A stretch of DNA of 64,000 bases from Silanimonas lenta DSM 16282 (GCF_000429065.1 NZ_AUBD01000008.1:186001-250000); one strand, 5' to 3'; positions 27,242-36,825 are shown, counted from the first letter of the stretch. The notes: generated by a model from the sequence alone, not told the origin. Made by a program: numbers and translations.

Positions 27242-28363
27242 ATGCATCCCGCCCAGCCTCCGGAACCAGAAGTCCTTCTCGCCATGGGCGAGATCAGCGA
27301 GGGCCGGATCGCCGAAGGTGAACAGCGGCTCGAGCAACTCGCTGCCGCCGGCTCCGCACACGCCCTGCTGCAATGGGCGCGACTGCACCTTTACGGCCTG
27401 GCACCACAGCCTGACGCCGTCCGTGCCCTGGGACATCTCGATACGGCTGCCGAGACCGGACTCGGCGAAGCGCGTTACATGCGGGCCTTGGCTACGGCCA
27501 CGCGCTCACGGCAGGAGGTCTGGTGGGCCGATCTGCTCAGCGCTGCCCATGCCGCAGACCTGCCGCTTGCCTGGCGATCGCTCGGACTGCTATTCGGACG
27601 CCTGCCAGGAAATGACGCACAGGCCTTCGCGCAATACGCTCTCCTCCGGGCCGCCCGCCGCGGCGATGGGCTTGCCGGGGCACTGGCGCATGCCCGTACT
27701 GCCCGAAGGGGCACGGACACAAGCCCCGAAATGCCGGCAGTCGATCCCGGCACGTTCACCCGCCGCCCCGAGGGGCTTGGCAACCGGCACTGGCAGCTCG
27801 CGGAAGGCATGCTCAGTGAGGATGAATGCCTTGCCATCCGCCTGCTCGCAGCCGGGCAACTGACTCCCTCCCAGGCCATCGATCCGGCCTCCGGCGCAGG
27901 GCTGCGCCTCCCCATCCGCACCAGTGATGACGCCACCCTGGATCCTTTGATCGAGGATCTCGCCCTGGTGCTGCTGCGTACCCGGCTATGTGCCCTGGCC
28001 GACACGCCACCGGAAAACGCCGAACCCCTGGTCGTACTGCGCTACCGGCCGGGGCAGGAGTACCGCCTGCACCGCGACACCCTTCCCCCATCCCTGCTCG
28101 CCGATCCAGAACAGGGACGTGGCGGCCAACGCGTAGCCACGGTGGTGGCTTACCTCAACGCCGTGACGGAAGGCGGAGAAACGGCATTCCCGCGTCGTGG
28201 CCTGCGCATCACTCCAGTTCCCGGTGCTGCACTGGCCTTCCGCAACCTGACCGGGGACGGAAGCATCGACGAAGACAGCCTGCACGCCGGCCTCCCGGTG
28301 CTCCGTGGCGAGAAATGGATCGCCACCTTCTGGCTACGCCAGCGTCCGCTGCGCGCCTTCTAG
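27242..28363 (+). CDS. Sel1-like repeat / 2OG-Fe(II) oxygenase fusion
   Basis: A 373-aa protein. Residues about 20-150 are Sel1/TPR-like helical repeats ([35 protein letters not shown]), and residues about 180-373 are a prolyl-4-hydroxylase-type 2OG-Fe(II) dioxygenase. The iron ligands are HRD in [15 protein letters not shown] and the distal His in [14 protein letters not shown], where the Lys binds 2-oxoglutarate. Its substrate is unknown. The ATG at 27242 directly follows GGGAAG, so a start at 27284 ([12 protein letters not shown]) is also possible. Divergent from icmF. Confidence 0.85.
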   Translation: MHPAQPPEPEVLLAMGEISEGRIAEGEQRLEQLAAAGSAHALLQWARLHLYGLAPQPDAVRALGHLDTAAETGLGEARYMRALATATRSRQEVWWADLLSAAHAADLPLAWRSLGLLFGRLPGNDAQAFAQYALLRAARRGDGLAGALAHARTARRGTDTSPEMPAVDPGTFTRRPEGLGNRHWQLAEGMLSEDECLAIRLLAAGQLTPSQAIDPASGAGLRLPIRTSDDATLDPLIEDLALVLLRTRLCALADTPPENAEPLVVLRYRPGQEYRLHRDTLPPSLLADPEQGRGGQRVATVVAYLNAVTEGGETAFPRRGLRITPVPGAALAFRNLTGDGSIDEDSLHAGLPVLRGEKWIATFWLRQRPLRAF

Positions 28364-28407
28364 CGCCCATGACCTCCGGCCCAAGGGCCGGACTAGAGCA
28401 ATTGCTT

Positions 28408-28413
28408 TACAAT
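28408..28413 (+). promoter_or_regulatory. Candidate -10 element upstream of leucine dehydrogenase
   Basis: TACAAT, 86 bp before the ATG at 28499, in an A+T-richer island. If used, the transcript would begin just before the hairpin at 28422. Confidence 0.35.
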
Positions 28414-28421
28414 GCGCGCCG

Positions 28422-28444
28422 CCGCCGGCCCACCCGGCGGTTTT
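28422..28444 (+). terminator. Hairpin with T-tract after the 2OG-oxygenase gene
   Basis: Stem CCGCCGG / CCGGCGG with a 5-base loop followed by TTTT. It sits 58 bp after the oxygenase stop, and so either ends that gene or, given the -10-like TACAAT just upstream, lies in the leucine dehydrogenase leader. Confidence 0.5.
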
Positions 28445-28498
28445 CCTGTTTCCCGGACCGCGCCCTCCGGGCCTGCCGGTCCCCTCCGGAGCCTCCGC

Positions 28499-29596
28499 AT
28501 GATCTTCGAAACCCTTGCCAAGTCCGGCCACGAGGAAGTGGTGTTCTGCCACAACCCGGATGCCGGCCTGAAGGCCATCATCGCCATCCACAACACCGTG
28601 CTGGGCCCGGCCCTGGGCGGTACGCGCATGTGGCCCTACGCCACCGAGCAGGATGCGCTGAACGACGTGCTGCGCCTCTCGCGCGGCATGACCTACAAGG
28701 CGGCGGTGTCCGGCCTCAACCTCGGCGGCGGCAAGGCGGTCATCATCGGCGATCCGAACAAGGACAAGAGCGAGGCCCTGTTCCGCGCCTTCGGCCGCTT
28801 CGTGAACTCGCTGGGCGGCCGCTACATCACCGCCGAGGACGTCGGCATCGACGTCAACGACATGGAATACGTGTTCCGCGAGACCGAGTTCGTCACCGGC
28901 GTGCACCAGGTGCACGGCGGCTCGGGCGACCCCTCGCCGTTCACCGCCTATGGCACCGTGCAGGGCCTGATGGCGGCGCTGAACGTGAAGTTCGGCAACG
29001 AGGAGGTGGGCAAGTACAGCTATGCCGTGCAGGGCGTGGGCCATGTCGGCATGGAGTTCGTGAAGCTGCTGCGCGAGCGTGGCGCCAAGGTCTTCGTCAC
29101 CGACATCAACAAGGACGCCGTGCAGCGTGCCGTGGACGAGTTCGGCTGCGAGGCCGTGGGTCTCGACGAGATCTACGACGTGGACTGCGACGTGTACTCG
29201 CCCACCGCCCTGGGCGGCACGGTGAACGCCAATACCCTGCCGCGCCTGAAGTGCAAGATCATCTGCGGCGCCGCCAACAACCAGCTGGCGAACGACGAGA
29301 TCGGCCTCGAGGTGGAGAAGCGCGGCATCCTCTACGCCCCGGACTACGCGGTGAATGCCGGCGGCCTGATGAACGTCTCGCTGGAGATCGACGGCTACAA
29401 CCGTGAACGCGCCATGCGCATGATGCGGACGATCTACTACAACCTCGGCCGCATCTTCGAGATCAGCAAGCGCGAGGGCATCCCCACCTTCCGCGCCGCC
29501 GACCGCATGGCCGAGGAGCGCATCAACGCCATCGGCAAGCTCAAGCTGCCGCACCTCGGCTCGGCCCGCCCGCAGTTCATGGGCCGCAAGGGCTGA
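28499..29596 (+). CDS. Leucine dehydrogenase (Glu/Leu/Phe/Val family)
   Basis: A 365-aa NAD-dependent amino-acid dehydrogenase converting leucine (and valine/isoleucine) to the 2-oxoacid and ammonia. Motifs: [12 protein letters not shown], the catalytic Lys region [21 protein letters not shown], the Rossmann [15 protein letters not shown], and CGAANNQL. It is the logical first step of the branched-chain pathway encoded downstream. GGAG lies upstream of the ATG at 28499. Confidence 0.92.
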   Translation: MIFETLAKSGHEEVVFCHNPDAGLKAIIAIHNTVLGPALGGTRMWPYATEQDALNDVLRLSRGMTYKAAVSGLNLGGGKAVIIGDPNKDKSEALFRAFGRFVNSLGGRYITAEDVGIDVNDMEYVFRETEFVTGVHQVHGGSGDPSPFTAYGTVQGLMAALNVKFGNEEVGKYSYAVQGVGHVGMEFVKLLRERGAKVFVTDINKDAVQRAVDEFGCEAVGLDEIYDVDCDVYSPTALGGTVNANTLPRLKCKIICGAANNQLANDEIGLEVEKRGILYAPDYAVNAGGLMNVSLEIDGYNRERAMRMMRTIYYNLGRIFEISKREGIPTFRAADRMAEERINAIGKLKLPHLGSARPQFMGRKG

Positions 29597-29616
29597 CCCC
29601 ACCCGCGCTTCACCCC

Positions 29617-29648
29617 GGACCCGGCATCTTCGCCGGGTCCGTCGTTTC
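29617..29648 (+). terminator. Intrinsic terminator after leucine dehydrogenase
   Basis: Perfect 9-bp stem GGACCCGGC / GCCGGGTCC, 6-base loop, then GTCGTTTCC. It starts 21 bp after the stop codon. Confidence 0.6.
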
Positions 29649-29670
29649 CGGCTCCCCGAACGAGATCCCC

Positions 29671-30828
29671 ATGCGCCCCTTCCCGCTCTCCGACGACATC
29701 GACGCCCTCCGCGACGCCGTGCGCCGCTTCGCCGAAAGCGAGATCGCGCCGCGCGCCGCGCAGATCGACCACGACAACCTGTTCCCGGCCGACCTGTGGC
29801 GCAAGCTGGGCGAAATGGGCCTGCTCGGCATCACCGTGCCGCCCGAATTCGGCGGCAGCGGCATGGGCTACCTTGCCCATCTCGTGGCGATGGAGGAGAT
29901 CAGCCGCGCCTCGGGCTCGGTGGGCTTGAGCTACGGCGCGCACTCCAACCTGTGCGTGAGCAACCTCTACGCCAATGGCAACGAAGCGCAGCGGGCGAAG
30001 TACCTGCCGAAGCTGTGCAGCGGCGAGTGGGTGGGCGCGCTGGCCATGAGCGAGCCGGGCGCCGGTTCCGACGTGGTGGGCTCGATGGCCTGCCGCGCCG
30101 AGAAGAAAGGCGACCGCTGGGTGGCCAACGGCAACAAGATGTGGATCACCAACGGCCCCGAGGCCGATGTGCTGATCGTCTACATGCGCACCGCAGGCAA
30201 GGAAGCAGGCAGCCAGTGCATGACCGCCTTCCTCGTCGAGAAGGGCATGAAGGGCTTCTCCACCGCGCAGAAGCTCGACAAGCTCGGCATGCGCGGCAGC
30301 AATACCTGCGAGCTGGTGTTCGAGGACTGCGAGATCCCGGACGAAAACGTGCTGGGCGAGGTGAACCAGGGCGTGAAGGTGCTGATGAGCGGTCTCAACA
30401 CCGAGCGCCTCGTGCTCACCGGCGGCCCGCTCGGCCTGATGCAGGCGGCCCTCGACATCGCCCTGCCCTACGTGCGCGAACGCAGGCAATTCGATGCTCC
30501 GGTCGGCAGCTTCGGCATCATGCAGGCCAAGATCGCCGACATGTACACCGCGCTGCAGAGCAGCCGCGCCTTCGCCTACCAGGTGGGCCGCGACTACGAC
30601 GCCGGTCACAAGAGCCGTGTCGACGCCGCCGCCTGCCTGCTGCATGCCTCGGAAGCCGCCGTGCAGGTGGCGCTGGAGGCCATCCAGGCCCTCGGCGGCA
30701 ACGGCTACATCAACGAATACCCCACCGGCCGCATCCTGCGCGACGCCAAGCTCTATGCCATCGGTGCCGGCACCAACGAGATCCGCCGCATGCTGATCGG
30801 CCGCGAGCTGTTCGCCGGCAAGGCCTGA
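29671..30828 (+). CDS. liuA: Isovaleryl-CoA dehydrogenase
   Basis: A 385-aa acyl-CoA dehydrogenase oxidising isovaleryl-CoA to 3-methylcrotonyl-CoA. The catalytic Glu sits in the IVD-specific site [14 protein letters not shown] on helix G rather than near the C-terminus, which separates it from other acyl-CoA dehydrogenases. Other signatures are [30 protein letters not shown] and [24 protein letters not shown]. Confidence 0.95.
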   Translation: MRPFPLSDDIDALRDAVRRFAESEIAPRAAQIDHDNLFPADLWRKLGEMGLLGITVPPEFGGSGMGYLAHLVAMEEISRASGSVGLSYGAHSNLCVSNLYANGNEAQRAKYLPKLCSGEWVGALAMSEPGAGSDVVGSMACRAEKKGDRWVANGNKMWITNGPEADVLIVYMRTAGKEAGSQCMTAFLVEKGMKGFSTAQKLDKLGMRGSNTCELVFEDCEIPDENVLGEVNQGVKVLMSGLNTERLVLTGGPLGLMQAALDIALPYVRERRQFDAPVGSFGIMQAKIADMYTALQSSRAFAYQVGRDYDAGHKSRVDAAACLLHASEAAVQVALEAIQALGGNGYINEYPTGRILRDAKLYAIGAGTNEIRRMLIGRELFAGKA

Positions 30829-30854
30829 TCGCCCTGCCCGAAGCCCCGGCGCAG

Positions 30855-30897
30855 GGGCTGCATACGTTTGCAGCCCAAACCACCCGGGGCGGATAAT
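30855..30897 (+). promoter_or_regulatory. Candidate promoter and palindrome upstream of the thiolase gene
   Basis: An 8-bp inverted repeat, GGGCTGCA-N6-TGCAGCCC (30855-30876), overlaps a weak -35 TTGCAG (30868-30873); GATAAT (30892-30897) follows at 18 bp. The palindrome could be an operator or a terminator of the preceding gene. Confidence 0.4.
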
Positions 30898-30926
30898 CGG
30901 GCCTTTCCTCCCCGGGACTCCCCACC

Positions 30927-32102
30927 ATGTCGGACATCGTCATCCTCGGCGCCAAGCGCACCGCCCTCGGCGCCCTCCTCGGCCAGTTCACCGGCGTTCC
31001 GGCGCCCACGCTCGGCGCGGCGGCGATCAAGGGCGCGCTCGAGCAGAGCGGCGTGGCGGCCGATGCCGTCTCCGAAGTGATCATGGGCTGCGTGCTGCCG
31101 GCCGGCCTCGGCCAGGCCCCGGCGCGGCAGGCCATGCTCGCGGCCGGCATTCCTGCCGCCGCGGGCGCCACCACGATCAACAAGGTCTGCGGCTCGGGCA
31201 TGAAGGCCGTGATGCTGGGTGCCGATCTCATCACCGCCGGCTCGGCCGAGGTCGTGGTGGCCGGCGGCATGGAGAGCATGACCAACGCCCCGCATCTGCT
31301 GAACGGCTCGCGCACCGGCATCCGCTACGGCAGCGCCGAGATGCTCGACCACATGGCCTGGGACGGCCTGACCAACCCCTACGACCGGCAACCCATGGGC
31401 GGCTTTGGCGAGCTGTGCGCTGCGAAGTACGGCTTCACCCGCGAGGAGCAGGACGCCTACGCCGCCGAGTCGGTGCGCCGCGCCCAGAGCGCGCAGGCGG
31501 CGGGCATCTTCAAGGACGAGATCGTCCCCGTCATCGTCGCCGGCAAGAAGGGCGAGGTTGCCATCGACCAGGACGAGCAGCCGGGCCGCTGCAACATCGA
31601 GAAGATCCCTACGCTGAAGCCCGCCTTCAAGAAGGACGGCACGATCACCGCCGCCGCGTCTTCCTCGATCAACGACGGCGCCGCCGCTCTGGTGCTGGCC
31701 TCGACCGGGAAGGCCAAGGCCCTCGGCGCGAAGCCGCTGGCCCGCATCGTGGCCCACGCCACCCATTCGCAGGCGCCGGAGTGGTTCACCACCGCCCCGG
31801 TGGGCGCCATCCAGAAGGTGCTGGACAAGGCCGGCTGGACGGTGGACTCGGTCGACCTGTTCGAGGTGAACGAGGCCTTCGCGGTGGTGGCCATGGCGCC
31901 GATGCGCGAACTGGGCATCGCGCACGCCAGGCTGAATATCCACGGCGGCGCCTGTGCGCTCGGCCATCCGATCGGTGCTACCGGCGCCCGGCTGATCGTC
32001 ACCCTGCTGAACGCGCTGGCGAAAACCGGCGGCAAGCGCGGCGTGGCGGCCCTCTGCATCGGCGGCGGCGAGGCCACGGCGGTGGCGGTGGAACTGGCCT
32101 GA
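30927..32102 (+). CDS. Acetyl-CoA C-acetyltransferase (thiolase)
   Basis: A 391-aa thiolase making acetyl-CoA from acetoacetyl-CoA (or the reverse). The nucleophile is Cys88 in INKVCGSGMKA, with His347 in CALGHPIGATGAR and Cys377 in ALCIGGGEATA. It would process the acetoacetate end product of leucine degradation and 2-methylacetoacetyl-CoA from isoleucine (inference). Confidence 0.93.
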   Translation: MSDIVILGAKRTALGALLGQFTGVPAPTLGAAAIKGALEQSGVAADAVSEVIMGCVLPAGLGQAPARQAMLAAGIPAAAGATTINKVCGSGMKAVMLGADLITAGSAEVVVAGGMESMTNAPHLLNGSRTGIRYGSAEMLDHMAWDGLTNPYDRQPMGGFGELCAAKYGFTREEQDAYAAESVRRAQSAQAAGIFKDEIVPVIVAGKKGEVAIDQDEQPGRCNIEKIPTLKPAFKKDGTITAAASSSINDGAAALVLASTGKAKALGAKPLARIVAHATHSQAPEWFTTAPVGAIQKVLDKAGWTVDSVDLFEVNEAFAVVAMAPMRELGIAHARLNIHGGACALGHPIGATGARLIVTLLNALAKTGGKRGVAALCIGGGEATAVAVELA

Positions 32103-32158
32103 GGCCGCCAGCAAACCCCCAGCTTCCCCGCCCGGCGGTCGGCAGGGGTGAACGGGGC

Positions 32159-32187
32159 TTGACTGCCTTCGCGTTCTTGTCATCATT
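32159..32187 (+). promoter_or_regulatory. Candidate promoter of the Ala/Pro/Glu-rich lipoprotein
   Basis: TTGACT (32159-32164) and a weak CATCAT (32181-32186) at 16-bp spacing. The predicted start of transcription falls at the hairpin at 32194. Confidence 0.3.
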
Positions 32188-32193
32188 GGCGGG

Positions 32194-32220
32194 AACGTGT
32201 GGCGGTCGCCGCACGTTTTT
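32194..32220 (+). terminator. Hairpin with T-run between thiolase and lipoprotein genes
   Basis: Ten-bp stem AACGTGTGGC / GCCGCACGTT (one G-U pair) with a GGTC loop; a T-run overlaps and follows the right arm. By form it is an intrinsic terminator for the thiolase gene, but it may instead form the 5' end of the lipoprotein mRNA. Confidence 0.55.
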
Positions 32221-32259
32221 CGTATTCCCCAACCCTGTTGTTGACGAGGACGCACTCCC

Positions 32260-32544
32260 ATGTCGCTGAACAAGTCGCTGCTCGCCCTGGCCGTTGCCCT
32301 GGCCCTGGCCGCCTGCTCCAAGCCGGCCGAAGAGGCCCCGGCCGCCGAGGCCGCCCCCGCTGCCGCCCCGGCCGAAGCTGCGCCGGCCGAGGCTGCTCCG
32401 GCTGCCCCGGCCGAAGAGGCCGCTGCCCCCGCCGAGGGCGAGATGGCTCCGGCCGAAGAAGCCGCGCCGGTCGAAGGCGAGGCTGCCCCCGCCGAGGCCG
32501 CTCCGGCCGAGGAGCCGAAGCCGGAGGAGACCCCGGCTGCCTGA
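32260..32544 (+). CDS. Small Ala/Pro/Glu-rich lipoprotein
   Basis: A 94-aa precursor: a signal peptide with lipobox LAAC (Cys19) followed by about 75 residues made almost wholly of A, P and E in imperfect repeats ([21 protein letters not shown]). Such low-complexity lipoproteins are common in Xanthomonadales; a spacer or periplasmic-filling role is only a guess. GAGGACG precedes the ATG. It stands alone, with a strong terminator after it. Confidence 0.8.
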   Translation: MSLNKSLLALAVALALAACSKPAEEAPAAEAAPAAAPAEAAPAEAAPAAPAEEAAAPAEGEMAPAEEAAPVEGEAAPAEAAPAEEPKPEETPAA

Positions 32545-32567
32545 TCGCCACGCGATCACGCTGCACC

Positions 32568-32602
32568 CGAAACCGCCGGGGAAACCCGGCGGTTTCGTTT
32601 TT
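32568..32602 (+). terminator. Strong intrinsic terminator
   Basis: Perfect 13-bp stem CGAAACCGCCGGG / CCCGGCGGTTTCG with a GAAA loop and a TTTTT tail, 23 bp after the lipoprotein stop. Confidence 0.9.
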
Positions 32603-32678
32603 GCGGCCTCCCTGCCCACGACCCTGCGGGGCGCGAGCAGCTACCATCGGCGCTTTCCCTCGCGCCGGTCCCTGCCCC

Positions 32679-34301
32679 ATGCCCCTGCTGCGAAGCCAGA
32701 TCGATCCCCGCTCCGGGGACTTCCTCGCCAACGACGCCCATCTGCGCGGCCTGGTCGCCGAGCTCGAACAGCGCCTGGCCCGTGCGGCCCGAGGCGGCGG
32801 CGAGAAGGCACGGGCGAAACACACCGAGCGCGGCAAGCTGCTGCCGCGCGAGCGCATCGAGGCCCTGCTCGACCCTGGCTCGCCCTTCCTCGAGATCGCA
32901 CCGCTGGCCGCCGAGGGCCTGTACGAGGGCGCGGCGCCGGCGGCCGGGATCATCTGCGGCATCGGCAACGTGCATGGCCAGCAGGTGATGGTGGTGGCCA
33001 ACGACGCCACGGTGAAGGGCGGCACCTACTTCCCGATGACGGTGAAAAAGCACCTGCGGGCGCAGGAGGTGGCGCTGGAGAACCGCCTGCCCTGCGTCTA
33101 CCTCGTCGATTCCGGTGGCGCCTTCCTGCCGCTGCAGGACGAGGTGTTCCCGGACAAGGAACACTTCGGCCGCATCTTCTACAACCAGGCGCGGATGAGC
33201 GGGCTTGGCATCCCGCAGGTGGCGGTGGTGATGGGCAGCTGCACGGCCGGCGGAGCCTATGTGCCAGCAATGTGCGACGAGTCGATCATCGTCAGGGAGC
33301 AGGGCACGATCTTCCTCGGCGGCCCGCCGCTGGTGAAGGCCGCCACCGGCGAAGTGGTGGATGCCGAGGCGCTGGGCGGCGCCGATGTGCATACCCGCAT
33401 CTCCGGCGTGGCCGACCACTACGCCGAAGACGACCGCCATGCGCTCTCCATCGCCCGCGACGTGCTGTTCCACCTGAACCGCAGGAAATCGCCCTCGGTG
33501 GCGGTGCAGCCGGTGCGCGAACCCCTCTACCCGGCCGAGCAGCTCTACGGCGTGGTGCCGAAGGACACCCGCAGGCCCTTCGACATCCGCGAGGTGATCG
33601 CCCGCCTCGTGGACGGCAGCGAGTTCCAGGAATTCAAGGCGCGCTACGGCACCACCCTGGTCTGCGGCTTCGCCCACCTGCACGGCTACCCCGTGGGCAT
33701 CGTCGCCAACAACGGCATCCTGTTCGCCGAAAGCGCGCTGAAAGGGGCGCACTTCATCGAGCTTTGCAACCAGCGCAACATCCCGCTGGTGTTCCTGCAG
33801 AACATCACCGGCTTCATGGTGGGCCGGAAGTACGAGAATGCCGGCATCGCCAAGGACGGGGCGAAGATGGTCACCGCCGTGGCCTGCTCGCACGTGCCGA
33901 AGTTCACCGTGGTGATCGGCGGCAGCTTCGGCGCCGGCAATTACGCCATGTGCGGCCGCGCCTATGGCGCCCGCTTCCTGTGGATGTGGCCGAACGCCCG
34001 CATCAGCGTGATGGGCGGCGAGCAGGCCGCCAGCGTGCTCGCCACGGTGAAGCGCGACGGCCTCGAGGCCGCCGGCAAGACCTGGAGCGCCGAGGAGGAG
34101 GAGGCCTTCAAGGCGCCGATCCGCGAGCAGTACGAGACCCAGGGCAATCCGTATTACGCCACGGCGCGACTGTGGGACGACGGCATCATCGATCCTGCCG
34201 ATACGCGGCGCGTGCTGGGACTTGCCCTCTCTGCCGCGCTCAATGCCCCGATCGAGCGCACCACCACCACCGAGCAGCGCTACGGCGTGTTCCGCATGTG
34301 A
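32679..34301 (+). CDS. liuB: Methylcrotonyl-CoA carboxylase beta (carboxyltransferase) subunit
   Basis: A 540-aa biotin-dependent carboxyltransferase that moves CO2 from carboxybiotin to 3-methylcrotonyl-CoA. Landmarks: [25 protein letters not shown], the oxyanion [25 protein letters not shown] and [16 protein letters not shown]. The sequence is of MCC rather than propionyl-CoA carboxylase type. Its partner alpha subunit lies 3.3 kb away across the feo operon. The last 22 bp overlap the convergent cysteine-rich gene. Confidence 0.94.
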   Translation: MPLLRSQIDPRSGDFLANDAHLRGLVAELEQRLARAARGGGEKARAKHTERGKLLPRERIEALLDPGSPFLEIAPLAAEGLYEGAAPAAGIICGIGNVHGQQVMVVANDATVKGGTYFPMTVKKHLRAQEVALENRLPCVYLVDSGGAFLPLQDEVFPDKEHFGRIFYNQARMSGLGIPQVAVVMGSCTAGGAYVPAMCDESIIVREQGTIFLGGPPLVKAATGEVVDAEALGGADVHTRISGVADHYAEDDRHALSIARDVLFHLNRRKSPSVAVQPVREPLYPAEQLYGVVPKDTRRPFDIREVIARLVDGSEFQEFKARYGTTLVCGFAHLHGYPVGIVANNGILFAESALKGAHFIELCNQRNIPLVFLQNITGFMVGRKYENAGIAKDGAKMVTAVACSHVPKFTVVIGGSFGAGNYAMCGRAYGARFLWMWPNARISVMGGEQAASVLATVKRDGLEAAGKTWSAEEEEAFKAPIREQYETQGNPYYATARLWDDGIIDPADTRRVLGLALSAALNAPIERTTTTEQRYGVFRM

Positions 34302-34588
34302 TCCGCGGGGCGCGGGGCGCAGCCGGCCTTCTGGCAGGCACCGCAGGCAGTCCCGCCGCTGCCGGCGGGCGGCGGGGGGGCCACCCAGCGGCCCAGCATC
34401 CGCACGAAGGGAGCGCGCCCTGCCAGCAGGCGGCGGGCCAGCCCGAGGCGCAGGCGCCGCAGCAGCCCGGGGGCGCGGTCGTGCAGCACATGGAGCGCCG
34501 CGGCGAATACCGCCAGCGCCACCAGGACCTGTTGCCACAGGGGCCCGGAGGCCGGGGCGGTGGCGATCATGGCATGTCCGTCCGGCAT
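34280..34588 (-). CDS. Small Cys-rich membrane protein downstream of feoB (DUF6587-like)
   Basis: A 102-aa protein with one N-terminal membrane helix ([19 protein letters not shown]), a basic middle and a cysteine-bearing tail CGACQKAGC. This is the layout of the small proteins found after feoB in Xanthomonadales and relatives (DUF6587-like), perhaps a FeoC substitute carrying metal or an Fe-S cluster (inference). It starts 10 bp after the feoB stop and overlaps the end of liuB on the other strand. Confidence 0.7.
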   Translation of the reverse strand: MPDGHAMIATAPASGPLWQQVLVALAVFAAALHVLHDRAPGLLRRLRLGLARRLLAGRAPFVRMLGRWVAPPPPAGSGGTACGACQKAGCAPRPADHMRNTP

Positions 34589-34598
34589 CCCCCCGCCC

Positions 34599-36467
34599 TC
34601 ACCCGGCCCCGAGCGCCACGGCCAGCTGGTAGGTGAGCAGGGCGGCGAGATAGGCCAGGGCGAACAGGTAGCCCGCCGCGAACGCGGTCTTGCGCCAGCT
34701 GCCGGTTTCGCGCCGCAGGGTGGCAAGGGTGCTGATGCACTGCGGGGCATAGATGAACCAGACCAGCAGGGCGAGGGCGGTGGCCAGCGACCAGTCGTGG
34801 GCGATCAGCGGCGCCAGGGCGCCGGCGGCATCCGCGTCCGTGGCGGAGAGGGCATAGACCGTGGCCAGGGCCGAGACCGCCACCTCGCGCGCCGCCATGG
34901 CGGGCACCAGGGCCACGCAGACCTGCCAGGGAAAGCCGAGCGGGGCGAACAGCGGGGCGATGAAGTGGCCGATGCGGCCGGCGAAGCTGTGGTCGATCGC
35001 CGTCGCCGCGCCTTCGGGGGGCGCGGGATAACTGGCGAGGAACCAGAGCAGCACGGTGAGGGCCAGCAGGATCCCGCCGACGCGGCGCAGGAAGATCGTG
35101 GCCCGCTCGGCAAGACCGAGAGCGAGATCGCGCGGATGCGGCCAGCGGTAGGCGGGAAGTTCCAGCAGCAATGCCGCCTCGCGGCGGTCGCGCCGCCAAC
35201 GCTTCGAAAACCAGGCCACGGCCAGCGCCGAGAGGATGCCGGCCAGGTACAGGCCGAACAGCACCAGCCCCTGCAGCTTGAGTCCCCCCGGCAGATCGCG
35301 CCGCGGAATGAAGGCGCCGATCAGCAGGGCGTACACCGGCAGGCGGGCCGAGCAGGTCATCAGCGGGGCCACCAGCTGGGTGGCGAAGCGGTCGCGCGGG
35401 TCCTGGATGCTGCGCGTGGCCATGATGCCGGGCACGGCGCAGGCGAAGCTGGAGAGCAGCGGGATGAAGCTGCGCCCGGACAGGCCGGCGGCACGCATCG
35501 GACGGTCGAGCAGGAAGGCCGCGCGCGGCAGGTAGCCACTCTCCTCGAGCACGAGGATGAAGAGGAACAGGATCAGGATCTGCGGCAGGAAGACCAGCAC
35601 GGCCCCGAGACCGGAGAAGACGCCATCCACCAGCAGGCTGCGCAGCGGCCCTTCCGGCATCCAGGCCGCCACGCCCTCGCCCGCCCAGGCCGTGGCCGCC
35701 TCGATGCCGGCCACCAGGGGCTCGGCCCAGGCATAGACGGCCTGGAAGACGAAGAACATCAGCAGGGCGAAGATCAGGTAGCCGAACAACGGATGCAGCA
35801 GCCAGCGGTCGAGGCGATCCTCGAGGCTCATGGAGTCTTCCGGCGCCTCCACGGCCGCGGCGAGCAGCCGCTGCACCTCGGCATGGGCCGCGGCCTCGTC
35901 CGCCGGGGGCGGCAGCGCAGGCACGCAGGCCCGGCCGGTCTCGAGCGCGTCCACGAGCGCGTCGGCCCCACCGCGGCGTACCGCCACCGTCGGCAGCACC
36001 GGCACTCCGAGTTCCGCGGCGAGACGCGCAAGATCGATGCGCAGGCCACGCCGCCTGGCGGCGTCCATCTGGTTCAGCGCCACCAGCATCGGCCGCCCCA
36101 GGGCCCGCAGCTCCAGCACGAAGCGCAGATGCAGGCGCAGATGGGTGGCATCGACCACGCAGACGATGGCATCGGGCGCCGGCTCGCCCGGATACATGCC
36201 GCGCAGCAGGTCGCGGGTCACCGCCTCGTCGAGGCTGGCCGGGCGCAGGCTGTAGCTGCCCGGCAGGTCGAGCAGCAGCAGCTCCTGCCCGGAAGGCAGG
36301 CGCAGCCGGCCCTCCTTGCGCTCCACCGTGACCCCGGCGTAGTTCGCCACCTTCTGGCGGCTGCCAGTGAGGCGGTTGAACAGGGCGGTCTTGCCGGCAT
36401 TGGGATTGCCCACCAGGGCCACGCGCCGCGGCCGGGCCGCGGTGGAAGGAGTAACGGCGCAGTCCAT
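34599..36467 (-). CDS. feoB: Ferrous iron transporter FeoB
   Basis: A 622-aa ferrous iron permease with an N-terminal G-protein domain: G1 GNPNAGKT, switch region ANYAGVTVERKEG, G3 DLPGSY and G4 NQMD (Gln where most have Lys). A helical spacer and about eight C-terminal membrane helices with paired GATE repeats (CAVPGIMATRSI...TCSARLPVYALLIGAF) follow. It is shorter than E. coli FeoB (773 aa) but normal for this group. It begins at 36467, overlapping feoA by one base (TGATG). Confidence 0.96.
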   Translation of the reverse strand: MDCAVTPSTAARPRRVALVGNPNAGKTALFNRLTGSRQKVANYAGVTVERKEGRLRLPSGQELLLLDLPGSYSLRPASLDEAVTRDLLRGMYPGEPAPDAIVCVVDATHLRLHLRFVLELRALGRPMLVALNQMDAARRRGLRIDLARLAAELGVPVLPTVAVRRGGADALVDALETGRACVPALPPPADEAAAHAEVQRLLAAAVEAPEDSMSLEDRLDRWLLHPLFGYLIFALLMFFVFQAVYAWAEPLVAGIEAATAWAGEGVAAWMPEGPLRSLLVDGVFSGLGAVLVFLPQILILFLFILVLEESGYLPRAAFLLDRPMRAAGLSGRSFIPLLSSFACAVPGIMATRSIQDPRDRFATQLVAPLMTCSARLPVYALLIGAFIPRRDLPGGLKLQGLVLFGLYLAGILSALAVAWFSKRWRRDRREAALLLELPAYRWPHPRDLALGLAERATIFLRRVGGILLALTVLLWFLASYPAPPEGAATAIDHSFAGRIGHFIAPLFAPLGFPWQVCVALVPAMAAREVAVSALATVYALSATDADAAGALAPLIAHDWSLATALALLVWFIYAPQCISTLATLRRETGSWRKTAFAAGYLFALAYLAALLTYQLAVALGAG

Positions 36468-36706
36468 CAGGCCTCCGCCTCCACCCGCACCCGCTCGGCC
36501 TCGGCCCGGCGCAGGGCGAAACGGCTGCCGCCGATGCCGACCAGCATCGGATCGCCGCCGAAGGGGGCCAGGGCCAGCAGACGCAGCGGAGCGCCGGGGA
36601 TGAAGCCCAGCTCGCGCAGGCGCCGGGCGATGGCATCGGCCGGATGGGCATCGTCCACGGCCACCACCCGTGCCCGCTGGCCCTGCTGCAAATCCCGGAG
36701 ACGCAT
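36467..36706 (-). CDS. feoA: Ferrous iron transport protein FeoA
   Basis: A 79-aa SH3-like cytosolic partner of FeoB (MRLRDLQQGQRARVVAV, LRELGFIPGAPLRLL, GGSRFALRRAEAERV). Start at 36706 is set by AAGGTG upstream and by the Fur-box promoter immediately before it. Confidence 0.93.
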   Translation of the reverse strand: MRLRDLQQGQRARVVAVDDAHPADAIARRLRELGFIPGAPLRLLALAPFGGDPMLVGIGGSRFALRRAEAERVRVEAEA

Positions 36707-36718
36707 GCACGCACCTTT

Positions 36719-36739
36719 TGAGAATCGTTCTCGATTATA
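36719..36739 (-). promoter_or_regulatory. Fur box overlapping the feoA promoter
   Basis: TGAGAATCGTTCTCGATTA (36719-36737) matches the GAGAATnATTCTCATT style of Fur site, with GAGAA-N3-TTCTC symmetry. It overlaps a perfect -10, TATAAT (minus, 36739-36734). Repression of feoAB by Fe-Fur is the expected outcome. Confidence 0.85.
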
Positions 36740-36777
36740 GCCGCAGACGGGCGCAATGCCGCCCACGGCGCTGCCGC

Positions 36778-36783
36778 TAGAAT
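36778..36783 (+). promoter_or_regulatory. Candidate -10 element of the liuC-liuD operon
   Basis: TAGAAT, 43 bp before the GTG start at 36826. No convincing -35. The divergent Fur box is about 40 bp away, so Fur could also influence this promoter. Confidence 0.4.
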
Positions 36784-36825
36784 CGGCGGGCGCCGACCCT
36801 TCCGGCGCGCTCGCCTGGAGGATGC

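Noticed and set aside
23656-27321. Open frame of 1221 codons on the plus strand
   Set aside because: Exact antisense of icmF; no start context or motifs.
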